DNA of 64,000 nt from positions 62,001 to 126,000 of the forward strand of contig NZ_JAAVUZ010000003.1 of NCBI RefSeq assembly GCF_018449675.1, given 5' to 3'. Source of the stretch: Glaciihabitans sp. dw_435 (GTDB taxonomy: Bacteria > Actinomycetota > Actinomycetes > Actinomycetales > Microbacteriaceae). Shown piece by piece: positions 17,554 through 25,500 of this stretch. Position 1 is the stretch's first letter, and every line of letters starts with the position of its first letter. Below the pieces are notes generated by a model that saw nothing but the letters and a program-made list of their open reading frames with translations, ran no database searches and was not told where the DNA came from. A program made the position numbers and the translations under genes.

Positions 17554-19056
17554 CTACGCGACCGAAATTTCCTCGGCCAGTGCGATCAACGCACGTACCG
17601 TCACTCCGGTCGGACCCTTGCCCACAAAGCCGTATCCGCCGCCGCCGTTGTTCGCGGGGCCGGCGATGTCGAGGTGGGCCCACGGGATCGTCTTCTTGGA
17701 GTCACCGTCACCGGTCGAGCCGATGAAGTCCTGAAGGAACGCCGCGGCGATCATCATCCCGCCGGCGGTGTTGCCCGGCTTGATGTTGGCGATGTCGGCG
17801 ATGTCCGAATTCAGCAGCGGGCGCAGCTCGGACGCGATGGGCATCGGCCAGAGCGGCTCGCCCACGCGGGTGGCGGCGGCAACGACCTGGGCAACGAGGG
17901 TTTCGTCGCCCATGGCGCCGGTGTAGCGGTTGCCGAGCGCCGTGACTGCCGCGCCGGTCAGCGTCGCGACGTCAATGATCGCGTCCGGCTCCTCCTCGCC
18001 GGCAGCGACGAGTCCGTCTGCCAACACCAGGCGACCCTCCGCGTCGGTGTTCAGCACCTCGACGGTCTTGCCTCCACGGATGCGCAGCACGTCATTCGGG
18101 CGGATGGCCGATCCCGAGGGCAGGTTCTCGGCCAGGCAGAGCCAGGCGGTGACGCGCACGCCCAGGTCGAGGCGTGCGGCAGCGAGCGTGACCGCGAGCA
18201 CGGTCGCAGCACCGGTCATGTCGTACTTCATGCCGATCATGCCCGTCGGCGGCTTCAGCGAAAGTCCGCCGGAGTCAAACGTGATGCCCTTGCCGACGAG
18301 GGCAAGATGACGGGATGCACCGGCGGGCGAGTAGCTCACCTTGACAAGGCGCGGCCCGCGAGTAGACCCCTGGCCCACCCCGAGGATGCCGCCGAAGCCG
18401 CCCTCGGCGAGTGCTGCCTCATCGAGGACAGTCACCTCGACGGGGAGTCCGGCGGACAACTCGACGGCGGCGTCGGCGAAGGTCTCCGGGTAGAGGTCGA
18501 GCGGGGGAGCGTTCACCAGATCGCGCACGGTGTTCATTGCCTCGGCAATGCTCGTGGCGCGGGCAATGATGTCCTCACCACCGGTGGCGACGGGGGAGAC
18601 GACGGTGATGTGCGCGGCGGGAGCCTTGGTCGAGGCGAGGGTGCTCGAGCGGTAGTCGGTGTAGGAGTAGGCGCCGATGGCCGCACCCTCGAGAACGGCG
18701 AGAGTGTCATCCGCTGTTTCAACGGGGAGAGCGAAAAGGATGGAGTCGACGCCGCGCAGCTGGCGCGCGACGGACCCGGCTGCGTAGCGCAGGTCGCTGA
18801 CGGTTGCGGATGACCCGAGGCCGATGAGCACGATGCAGCCGGCAACACCGGACCACGGCAGGCGGCGCAGTTCGTCAACAGATCCGCTGACGCCGATGGT
18901 GCCAAGGTCGGACGCGAGGCTGGTCAGCGCGTCGTCGTCGATCCCCGCGTGGAGCAGAACGGGACCGCCATCGGTCTTCTGCACACCCACCACCAGAACA
19001 TCAGTCTCGATATCGAGGGGGGATTCGGACGTGATGGAAAGGTGTGCAACTGTCAT
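17554..19056 (-). CDS. pepA: Leucyl aminopeptidase (M17 family)
   Basis: Cytosolic two-metal aminopeptidase that removes N-terminal residues from peptides, also known for moonlighting DNA binding in some bacteria. The 500 residues include the metal/catalytic lysine segment GKGITFDSGGLSLKPP, a substrate region DMTGAATVLA, and the M17 signature NTDAEGRLVLADGL. ATG 19056 is chosen because the protein then starts MTVAHLSIT, in line with the ordered N-terminal domain; the frame stays open another 15 codons upstream without support. It is divergent from the PAC2 gene and upstream of lpdA. Confidence 0.95.
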   Translation of the reverse strand: MTVAHLSITSESPLDIETDVLVVGVQKTDGGPVLLHAGIDDDALTSLASDLGTIGVSGSVDELRRLPWSGVAGCIVLIGLGSSATVSDLRYAAGSVARQLRGVDSILFALPVETADDTLAVLEGAAIGAYSYTDYRSSTLASTKAPAAHITVVSPVATGGEDIIARATSIAEAMNTVRDLVNAPPLDLYPETFADAAVELSAGLPVEVTVLDEAALAEGGFGGILGVGQGSTRGPRLVKVSYSPAGASRHLALVGKGITFDSGGLSLKPPTGMIGMKYDMTGAATVLAVTLAAARLDLGVRVTAWLCLAENLPSGSAIRPNDVLRIRGGKTVEVLNTDAEGRLVLADGLVAAGEEEPDAIIDVATLTGAAVTALGNRYTGAMGDETLVAQVVAAATRVGEPLWPMPIASELRPLLNSDIADIANIKPGNTAGGMMIAAAFLQDFIGSTGDGDSKKTIPWAHLDIAGPANNGGGGYGFVGKGPTGVTVRALIALAEEISVA

Positions 19057-19146
19057 TCCGCAATGGTACCGAGGTGATCCCGGCGTGTTCGCTGTGGGCA
19101 TTGCTGGAAGGCGCGCGCAGACCGGCGTCGGGCGGGTGCACGCGAT

Positions 19147-19152
19147 TAGAGT
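19147..19152 (+). promoter_or_regulatory. -10 element TAGAGT of a probable leaderless promoter
   Basis: TAGAGT ends 6 bases before the ATG of the PAC2 gene at 19159, with no Shine-Dalgarno sequence between. The same hexamer and spacing recur before the MFS gene at 20166. Confidence 0.55.
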
Positions 19153-19158
19153 TGACGC

Positions 19159-20079
19159 ATGCGAGACCCAGCAGGCTTATACGACCTTCAGACAGACGTC
19201 TCAGAGGTCCCGGCGGGACTGCCCCTGGTGGCGGCCCTTACCGGTTTCACCGACGCCGGCGGCGCCGTCTCCCAGCTCAGCGAATATCTGCTCGAGACTC
19301 TCGACAACGAGACGATTGTCGAGTTCGATGACGACTCCCTGCTGGACTACCGTGCGCGCCGCCCCATCATCCACTTCGACGGTGATCACCTCACCGATTA
19401 CCGTCCTGCACAGCTGAACCTGTACCTGGCCAACGACGAGCTCGGACAGCCGTTCCTGCTTCTTACCGGGTACGAGCCCGACTTCCAGTGGGAGCGTTTC
19501 ACCGCTGCCGTCCTTGGCCTCATCGAGAAGTTCCAGGTCAAGACGACCACCTGGGTTCACGCCATCCCCATGCCGGTGCCGCACACGCGCCCGCTTGGCG
19601 TCACGGTGAGCGGCAACCGCAGCGAACTGATCGAGACCATGTCCATCTGGCGCCCCACCACCCAGGTGCCGGCGACCGCGTTGCACCTGCTCGAGTACCG
19701 GCTCCAGGAACTGGCGCACCCCGTCGCGGGATTTGTTCTCCTCATTCCTCACTACCTCGCGGACACCGAATTCCCGTCGGCCGCCGTGACCGCGCTGGAA
19801 AGCGTCAGTGCCGCGACCGGGCTCATCTTCCCGACCGATCGCCTCCGGGAAGACGGACGCGAATTCGTATCGAAGATCGATGACCAGGTCGAAAGCAATC
19901 CCGAGCTTGCCCGTCTCGTCGGCACGCTCGAGGAGCGTCACGACAGCTACATGCTCGACAACCCGATGCGCTCCCCGCTGACCGATGTCGACGGTGAACT
20001 TCCCACGGCCGACGCCATCGCCGCCGAGTTGGAGAACTTCCTCGCGTTCCGCCGGGACGACGACTCCTCGTCGTCCTAA
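19159..20079 (+). CDS. PAC2 family protein
   Basis: A 306-residue member of the PAC2 (proteasome assembly chaperone) family, which in actinobacteria has no firmly established role. The family fold is indicated by LVAALTGFTDAGGAVSQL near the N-terminus, FDDDSLLDYRARRP, and FLLLTGYEPDFQWERF. The C-terminus is acidic and Ser-rich. The start ATG has no ribosome site but lies 6 bases after a TAGAGT -10 box, so a leaderless message is likely. It is divergent from pepA. Confidence 0.88.
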   Translation: MRDPAGLYDLQTDVSEVPAGLPLVAALTGFTDAGGAVSQLSEYLLETLDNETIVEFDDDSLLDYRARRPIIHFDGDHLTDYRPAQLNLYLANDELGQPFLLLTGYEPDFQWERFTAAVLGLIEKFQVKTTTWVHAIPMPVPHTRPLGVTVSGNRSELIETMSIWRPTTQVPATALHLLEYRLQELAHPVAGFVLLIPHYLADTEFPSAAVTALESVSAATGLIFPTDRLREDGREFVSKIDDQVESNPELARLVGTLEERHDSYMLDNPMRSPLTDVDGELPTADAIAAELENFLAFRRDDDSSSS

Positions 20080-20153
20080 CGAACCCACGTCGGCCGTCCC
20101 GCTGGTCAGACAGCGGTGACGGCGACCGCGAAGGGGTGGCTCTCGGCCGTCGC

Positions 20154-20159
20154 TAGAGT
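20154..20159 (+). promoter_or_regulatory. -10 element TAGAGT of a probable leaderless promoter
   Basis: TAGAGT ends 6 bases before the GTG start of the MFS transporter gene at 20166; no ribosome site is present. Confidence 0.5.
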
Positions 20160-20165
20160 TGAAAC

Positions 20166-21491
20166 GTGAATTCGCGACGGTCCTGGATAATTTTTGCCGT
20201 CGCGTGTGGCGCGTACGCGATCGCCATCCTGCAACGCACATCCCTTGGTGTGGCAGGTGTGGATGCCACGGACCGGTTCTCCATCTCCGCGGCCATGCTG
20301 TCAAGCCTTGCCGTCGTCCAACTGATCGTCTACGCGGGCCTGCAAATTCCCGTCGGGCTGCTGCTGGACCGGGTTGGCCCGCGCGTGCTGATCCTCTCGG
20401 GCGCCGCGCTCATGGTCGTCGGTCAGACGACCCTCGCGCTCGCCCCGGGGATCGGCATCGCGATCGCCGGGCGCATCCTCGTTGGTGCAGGCGACGCCAT
20501 GACCTTCATTTCCGTACTGCGGTTGCTCAACAACTGGTTCTCCGGACGAAAGCTGCCGATCGTCTCCCAGTGGGTCGGCACCATCGGGCAAACCGGACAG
20601 ATCTTGTCGGCAATACCGCTGTCGATCCTCCTCCACCAGGCGGGGTGGGAACCCGCATTCCTCTCGGCCGCATCGGCGTCGCTGCTGGCGTTCATCCTCG
20701 TGGCCATCTTCGTTCGCAACGGAACTCCGGTGCACACGGGATCGATTCCCGTCGGACCGATAAGGGTGATGACGCAACTGAAGGAGAGCCTGTCGCGGCC
20801 AGGAACCCGCCTCGGCTTCTGGTCGCACTTCGTCACGCAGTCGTCCGGCAACGTGTTCAGCCTGTTGTGGGGCTTCCCGTTCCTCTCGGTGGGGCTCGGG
20901 TACGGTCCCGCGACCGCGTCGCTGTTGCTCACGCTCATCGTTATCAGCGGTGGCGTGATGGGGCCCATCCTCGGTCTGATTACTGCCCGCTATCCGATGC
21001 GCCGGAGCAACGTGGTGCTCGGTGTCGTCGTTGCGATGGCAATCGCCTGGACGATCGTTTTGGCGTGGCCGGGCCAACCGCCGTTCTGGACGGTGATTCT
21101 TCTGCTCGTGGTGATTGCCGTGGGCGGCCCGGGATCCGTGATCGGCTTCGACTTTGCACGGACCTTCAACCCCATGCGCAATCTTGGCTCTGCCACCGGC
21201 ATCGTGAATGTGGGTGGGTTCCTCGCCTCCTTCATCATGATGTTCATCATCGGTGTTGTGCTCGATGCGCTTGACACCGCTCACGGAGGCTCGGGAGATC
21301 CGTCGACGCTCTACTCGCTCGACTCGTTCCGCATCGCGTTTCTCGTGCAGTACGTGGTCGTCGGTGGCGGCGTGATCATGTTGCTGCGCGCGCGAAAACA
21401 AACCCGTCAGCGTTTACACGAGCAAGAGGGAATACAGGTAGCCCCTGTTTGGGTTGCATTAATGCGGGCGTGGCGCAAGAGGCATCGCTAG
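20166..21491 (+). CDS. Major facilitator superfamily transporter
   Basis: A 441-residue integral membrane protein with about 12 hydrophobic segments. It carries the MFS loop 2-3 signature GLLLDRVGPRVLILSG. The first helix (SWIIFAVACGAYAIAIL) starts soon after the N-terminus, which supports the GTG start at 20166. The substrate cannot be inferred; the overall pattern resembles nitrate/nitrite- or sugar-phosphate-type MFS proteins only loosely. It has a probable leaderless promoter, lies after the PAC2 gene, and is followed by a 159-bp gap before the sigma factor gene. Confidence 0.85.
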   Translation: MNSRRSWIIFAVACGAYAIAILQRTSLGVAGVDATDRFSISAAMLSSLAVVQLIVYAGLQIPVGLLLDRVGPRVLILSGAALMVVGQTTLALAPGIGIAIAGRILVGAGDAMTFISVLRLLNNWFSGRKLPIVSQWVGTIGQTGQILSAIPLSILLHQAGWEPAFLSAASASLLAFILVAIFVRNGTPVHTGSIPVGPIRVMTQLKESLSRPGTRLGFWSHFVTQSSGNVFSLLWGFPFLSVGLGYGPATASLLLTLIVISGGVMGPILGLITARYPMRRSNVVLGVVVAMAIAWTIVLAWPGQPPFWTVILLLVVIAVGGPGSVIGFDFARTFNPMRNLGSATGIVNVGGFLASFIMMFIIGVVLDALDTAHGGSGDPSTLYSLDSFRIAFLVQYVVVGGGVIMLLRARKQTRQRLHEQEGIQVAPVWVALMRAWRKRHR

Positions 21492-21573
21492 CGCATCCGG
21501 CGCTGGTGGCGAGGATAACCGTCAAACCGTGCAATAATTAACATCGAGACCCGGTCACGTCGTACCAGGAAAG

Positions 21574-21592
21574 CAGCACGTTTGTCGTGCTG
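21574..21592 (+). other. Hairpin in the leader region of the sigma factor gene
   Basis: CAGCACG (21574-21580) and CGTGCTG (21586-21592) form a perfect 7-bp stem around TTTGT. It lies 59 bp before the start codon and just upstream of a TTGACA hexamer (21604-21609) that lacks a well-placed -10 partner. It could be a leader structure or the end of the previous transcript. Confidence 0.35.
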
Positions 21593-21650
21593 TCGCCCAC
21601 GACTTGACATGGGTCTTAGTACTGCCCAAAAACCCCGGAAAGGTGTTCGA

Positions 21651-23042
21651 ATGGCAACCCGAACCAAGACTGCAACGGCTGAAGCGCCCACTACCACTGA
21701 CGAGGTCAACGTCGACCCGACGGTTGTGGCGCCTGTGAAGGCCGCCGCCAAGACAGCTACAAAGACGACCGCGACAAAGGCCAAGGCCCCGACGAAGGCT
21801 GCCCTCGCGAAGGCTGCGGCCGCCGAAGCCGCAGAGGCCGCCGGAACCAAGGCTCCCGCCAAGGCCCCGGCAAAGAAGCGTGCAACAAAGGCAACCGGCA
21901 CCGATGAGGCCGACGGTCCCGACGCCGATGGCGAAGACGACGAACCAGAAGTGGTGATCGTTGACGTCGAGGCCGACACCGAAGAGGTCGCAAAAGAAGG
22001 CGCGACCGATACGGACGACGACGACGACAAGAAGAAGACGGACGAGGTTCTGCCCAGCGGCGCCCTCGTGCTGTCGATGGTCGACGACGAGGACGAGGTC
22101 CCCGTGTACTCGTCCGCCATCACCGGTGCGACCGCCGACCCGGTCAAGGACTACCTGAAGCAGATCGGAAAGGTCGCCCTGCTGAACGCGGCCGAAGAGG
22201 TCGAACTCGCAATGCGTATCGAGGCGGGCCTGTTCGCTGAGGACAAGCTGTCCGAGATGAGCGATGTCGAGAAGAAGACGCCACTCGGACGCGAACTGCA
22301 GTGGGTTTCCAAGGACGGCCAGCGTGCCAAGAGCCACCTTCTCGGCGCCAACCTCCGACTCGTCGTCTCGCTCGCCAAGCGGTACACCGGTCGCGGCATG
22401 CAGTTCCTTGACCTGATCCAGGAGGGCAACCTCGGCCTCATTCGCGCGGTCGAGAAGTTCGACTACACCAAGGGCTTCAAGTTCTCGACGTACGCCACCT
22501 GGTGGATCCGTCAGGCGATCACCCGTGCGATGGCGGACCAGGCCCGTACCATCCGCATCCCCGTGCACATGGTCGAGGTCATCAACAAGCTCGCCCGCGT
22601 TCAGCGCCAGATGCTGCAGGACCTTGGTCGCGAACCCACCCCCGAGGAACTGAGCCGCGAGCTCGACATGACCCCCGAGAAGGTCATCGAGGTACAGAAG
22701 TACGGCCGCGAGCCCATCTCCCTGCACACCCCGCTCGGTGAAGACGGCGACAGTGAATTCGGTGACCTCATCGAGGACACCGAGGCCGTCGTTCCCGCCG
22801 ACGCCGTCGGGTTCACGATGCTGCAGAAGCAGCTCGAGAGCCTGCTCGACTCCCTGTCCGAGCGCGAAGCAGGAGTGATCCGCATGCGCTTTGGCCTCGG
22901 CGACGGCATGCCGAAGACGCTCGACCAGATCGGAGACACCTTCGGCGTGACGCGCGAGCGCATCCGCCAGATCGAGTCGAAGACCATGGCGAAGCTTCGT
23001 CACCCGTCCCGGTCACAGTCGCTGCGCGACTACCTCGAGTAA
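21651..23042 (+). CDS. sigA: Principal RNA polymerase sigma factor (sigma-70, RpoD/SigA/HrdB type)
   Basis: Housekeeping sigma factor that directs RNA polymerase to -10/-35 promoters. The 463 residues begin with a long Lys/Ala/Thr-rich then acidic region (about 1-150), typical of actinobacterial SigA. Next come region 1.2 ([16 protein letters not shown]), region 2 ([39 protein letters not shown], and [20 protein letters not shown], which melts the -10 element), region 3, and a region 4 helix-turn-helix ([20 protein letters not shown]). ATG 21651 has GGAAAGG 6 bases upstream. The gene is followed after 4 bp by the MurT-like gene, so they may share a transcript. Confidence 0.97.
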   Translation: MATRTKTATAEAPTTTDEVNVDPTVVAPVKAAAKTATKTTATKAKAPTKAALAKAAAAEAAEAAGTKAPAKAPAKKRATKATGTDEADGPDADGEDDEPEVVIVDVEADTEEVAKEGATDTDDDDDKKKTDEVLPSGALVLSMVDDEDEVPVYSSAITGATADPVKDYLKQIGKVALLNAAEEVELAMRIEAGLFAEDKLSEMSDVEKKTPLGRELQWVSKDGQRAKSHLLGANLRLVVSLAKRYTGRGMQFLDLIQEGNLGLIRAVEKFDYTKGFKFSTYATWWIRQAITRAMADQARTIRIPVHMVEVINKLARVQRQMLQDLGREPTPEELSRELDMTPEKVIEVQKYGREPISLHTPLGEDGDSEFGDLIEDTEAVVPADAVGFTMLQKQLESLLDSLSEREAGVIRMRFGLGDGMPKTLDQIGDTFGVTRERIRQIESKTMAKLRHPSRSQSLRDYLE

Positions 23043-23046
23043 ACAC

Positions 23047-24309
23047 GTGACTGCTGCGCCGGTGCGGTACGCACCGGCCATCATCGCCGGACGTCTCGTT
23101 CGGATAGCCGCCCGCATGCGCAAGCGTGGGGGCGGCTCTGCCGTGCCCGGGCTCGTCGTCAATCGCATCGCGCCGGGCTTCCTGGCGAGCGTGCTCGACG
23201 GCTTTGCCGGGGGATTCGTGATTGTCTCCGGGTCGAGTGGCAAGTCAACGAGCACCAAGATGCTCGTCGCGATCCTCGAGGCCCACGGCAAGTCCATCTT
23301 CACCAATCCGTCGACCGCCAACATCGCGCAGGGACTCACCAGCGCGCTGCTGGAGCGCGTCAACCTGGCCGGCCGTATCGATGCCGAGATCGCCGTCCTC
23401 GAAATGGACGAGGGCCACGGCGCCCAGATCGCGCCCTCGCTCAATCCCACGGTCGTTCTCCTGACCAACGTGATGACGGACCAGATCGACCGGTTCCACG
23501 ACTCGGAGAAGGTCGCCGCCATGCTGAAACGAATTGCGCAACGGGCGAGCAAAGAACTCATTATCAATGCGGATGACGCGATGCTGCTGGAACTTGCCTG
23601 TGACGTGGATTCCACCGCGGAGCTCGTTCGCTACGGCGTGAGCGCAGAGGTGCTTGCCAACAACCCCCGGGGACTCGGCTACACCCGCGAGGCAACCGAA
23701 CGCCTGTCCTCCGACGCCGGCACGGTCATTACGCACGTGGACGGACGTCACGCCACCGTGACACTCGCCGGCACCGAGTGGCCCATCTCCCTCCCCGCAC
23801 GCGGCACCCACTACGCCGTAGATGCCGCTGGGGCGCTCAGCGCTGCCGCGTCGGTGCTGGGCTCCGACTTTGATCCCGCCCTCGCCACAGCGACGCTGAG
23901 CGCCGTCGCTCCCGTGTTCGGGCGCGGCGAGATAGTGACGGTCCGCGGTAAGAAGATTGAGTTTGTGCTCGTGCAGAACCCCGCGAGCTTCCAGCTCAAC
24001 GTGGACAGCCTGCAGCGCGGTCTCGACCAGGTGCTCGTCGCCGTCGGTTCCGACGTGCGCGACCCGTCCTACTTCTGGCCGGTCGATTCGTCGCCGCTCG
24101 GCAGCGTCGTGGCCGTGACCGGGTCCAAGGCGCACGAGATCGCCCTCCAGCTGTCCTACCAGGGCGTTCAGATCGGTTCGATCACGCCCGACCTCGCCAC
24201 GGCACTCGATGCCTTCCTCGCCCTGCCGGAACCCCAGACGGGAATCAAGACAGTGATCTTCACCGCAGACTCCATGCGCCGCACGCGCGCCCATCTCGGC
24301 CTCGTATGA
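23047..24309 (+). CDS. Divergent MurT-like Mur ligase (DUF1727 C-terminal domain)
   Basis: Related to MurT, the ATP-dependent subunit of lipid II isoglutaminyl synthase, which activates the alpha-carboxyl of D-Glu in the peptidoglycan stem. The 420 residues hold a central Mur ligase domain with P-loop GSSGKSTSTKML (canonical GTNGKTTT), TNPSTANIAQG, LEMDEGHG and TDQIDRF, and a C-terminal DUF1727 domain (VQNPASFQLNV where MurT has KNPAGxN). Two standard features are absent. The four-cysteine zinc ribbon normally inserted after the NADD segment is missing (only one Cys there), and the DxSWLWD segment reads DPSYFWP. GTG 23047 follows sigA by 4 bp. It overlaps the GatD-like gene by 4 bp (ATGA), so the two are made together. 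An amine other than ammonia may be ligated; that is inference. Confidence 0.85.
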   Translation: MTAAPVRYAPAIIAGRLVRIAARMRKRGGGSAVPGLVVNRIAPGFLASVLDGFAGGFVIVSGSSGKSTSTKMLVAILEAHGKSIFTNPSTANIAQGLTSALLERVNLAGRIDAEIAVLEMDEGHGAQIAPSLNPTVVLLTNVMTDQIDRFHDSEKVAAMLKRIAQRASKELIINADDAMLLELACDVDSTAELVRYGVSAEVLANNPRGLGYTREATERLSSDAGTVITHVDGRHATVTLAGTEWPISLPARGTHYAVDAAGALSAAASVLGSDFDPALATATLSAVAPVFGRGEIVTVRGKKIEFVLVQNPASFQLNVDSLQRGLDQVLVAVGSDVRDPSYFWPVDSSPLGSVVAVTGSKAHEIALQLSYQGVQIGSITPDLATALDAFLALPEPQTGIKTVIFTADSMRRTRAHLGLV

Positions 24310-25040
24310 GTTCCGCGCTGACAGTGCTGACGGTGTTCCCGTCGGCGTTCAACGTCAATGGCGACTCCGAAAATGCCGCGGTGCTCGCGCAGCGCGCGCG
24401 GTGGTCGGGTCACTCCGTCGATGTCGTGCGCTGGCAGCCCGGGGAGCCTGTACCGGCCGCCGCTCCCGGCATCGTCGTAATCGGCTCGACCACGGATGCC
24501 GCGCTTCCATCGGCAATCGCCGAGCTGCGGCCCCACCGCGAGTTGCTGGCGGGCTGGATCGCCTCCGGTGTTCCCGTGCTCGCGATCGGAACCGGCTGGG
24601 AAATCCTGGGCGCGAGCATCGAGCTCGGGGGAGCGGCGGGAACCATAGCCGCCCTCGGGTTGGTGGACGGTCGTGCCGTCGCGGCCTCTGCCCGGGTGAG
24701 TAATGACCTGGTGGTGTCATCCGCATTCGGCCGACTGATCGGGTTTGAGAACCACGCCCGCAATTGGGAGCTGGCCTCCGGCAGCACTCCGCTCGGAACC
24801 GTCGTCTACGGACGCGGTAACGGCGCCACCGGGACATCCGAGGGCCTCATTCAGGGTTCCGTGATCGGAACGCACCTGCACGGACCCGTGCTTGCCAAGA
24901 ACCCGTCGCTCGCCGACCACCTGCTCGGCCAGGTCATTGAGGAATACGACGCGCGCACAGTCATGAGCGGACGTGTGGACGACATAGCTCGAGCCGCGCG
25001 CAATGTGATTGCGACGCGGCTCGAGCTTGAGTCTGAATAA
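24306..25040 (+). CDS. GatD-like class I amidotransferase homologue lacking the catalytic cysteine
   Basis: Homologue of GatD, which releases ammonia from glutamine for MurT. The 244 residues align along their length with the family: NVNGDSENAAVLAQRARWSG at the N-terminus, FENHARN, GNGATGTSEGLIQ and GTHLHGPVLAKNPSLADHLL. The catalytic histidine is kept (H192). However, the nucleophile motif ICGGYQLLG reads IGTGWEILG, with Gly95 where the cysteine should be, and the glycine-rich segment normally GGGQD reads GSTTD. It should be unable to hydrolyse glutamine. The start codon overlaps the stop of the MurT-like gene. A scaffold, substrate-channel or regulatory role for the ligase is the likeliest remaining function. 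Confidence 0.85.
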   Translation: MSSALTVLTVFPSAFNVNGDSENAAVLAQRARWSGHSVDVVRWQPGEPVPAAAPGIVVIGSTTDAALPSAIAELRPHRELLAGWIASGVPVLAIGTGWEILGASIELGGAAGTIAALGLVDGRAVAASARVSNDLVVSSAFGRLIGFENHARNWELASGSTPLGTVVYGRGNGATGTSEGLIQGSVIGTHLHGPVLAKNPSLADHLLGQVIEEYDARTVMSGRVDDIARAARNVIATRLELESE

Positions 25041-25044
25041 CGAT

Positions 25045-25063
25045 CGGATTCGCTGAGAATCCG
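25045..25063. terminator. Short hairpin between the GatD-like and DUF7455 genes
   Basis: CGGATTC and GAATCCG form a 7-bp stem around GCTGA, 5 bp after the GatD-like stop and between two convergent genes. Confidence 0.45.
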
Positions 25064-25074
25064 TCGCCGACGAT

Positions 25075-25302
25075 TTAGTTGTTGACGTTCTCCAGCAGAC
25101 GGCTGGACTCGTCGTGCCACTCAAGAGCGGTGGCGGAGAGCTTTTCCTTGAACTGTGCGCCGTGGTGTGCGCAGAAGAAAAGCTGACCGGTGGACATAGT
25201 GACTCGCACGTATGCCTGGGCTCCGCAGCTGTCGCAGCGATCGAGCGCGCTCAACTGGTGAGCGTCAAGCTCGATGTTATCTTCGGTGGTGATCTGAGAC
25301 AT
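25075..25302 (-). CDS. DUF7455 family small zinc-binding-like protein
   Basis: A 75-residue actinobacterial protein without known function. It contains CDSCG followed about 22 residues later by FFCAHH, a pattern able to bind one zinc ion. ATG 25302 is preceded by AAGGAG, an excellent ribosome site, which defines the start although the frame is open far upstream. The N-terminus is acidic and the C-terminus helical. It is divergent from parE across a 198-bp promoter region and convergent with the GatD-like gene. Genes of this type are commonly next to parE or sigA in actinobacteria. Confidence 0.8.
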   Translation of the reverse strand: MSQITTEDNIELDAHQLSALDRCDSCGAQAYVRVTMSTGQLFFCAHHGAQFKEKLSATALEWHDESSRLLENVNN

Positions 25303-25500
25303 GGGCTGCTCCTTCGGGCTCGGATGGTGTGATTCCCGTGTGTATATACAAGCACGGTCGTGTTTCGCCCGTGCGACATTTGCCGGGTATTTCGCTGAAC
25401 GCGTACGGCGGGAATAGGCCTGGGTGTTGCTGCAACGGGTGTCGGAGGGTGACCGGTATTCTTGCAAGGTTGCACCATCTGACGTTTCTAAGGAGTTTTC

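Noticed and set aside
21604-21609. TTGACA as the -35 of a sigA promoter
   Set aside because: No acceptable -10 hexamer lies 16-18 bp downstream (the region reads CCCAAAAACC), so a promoter cannot be supported.
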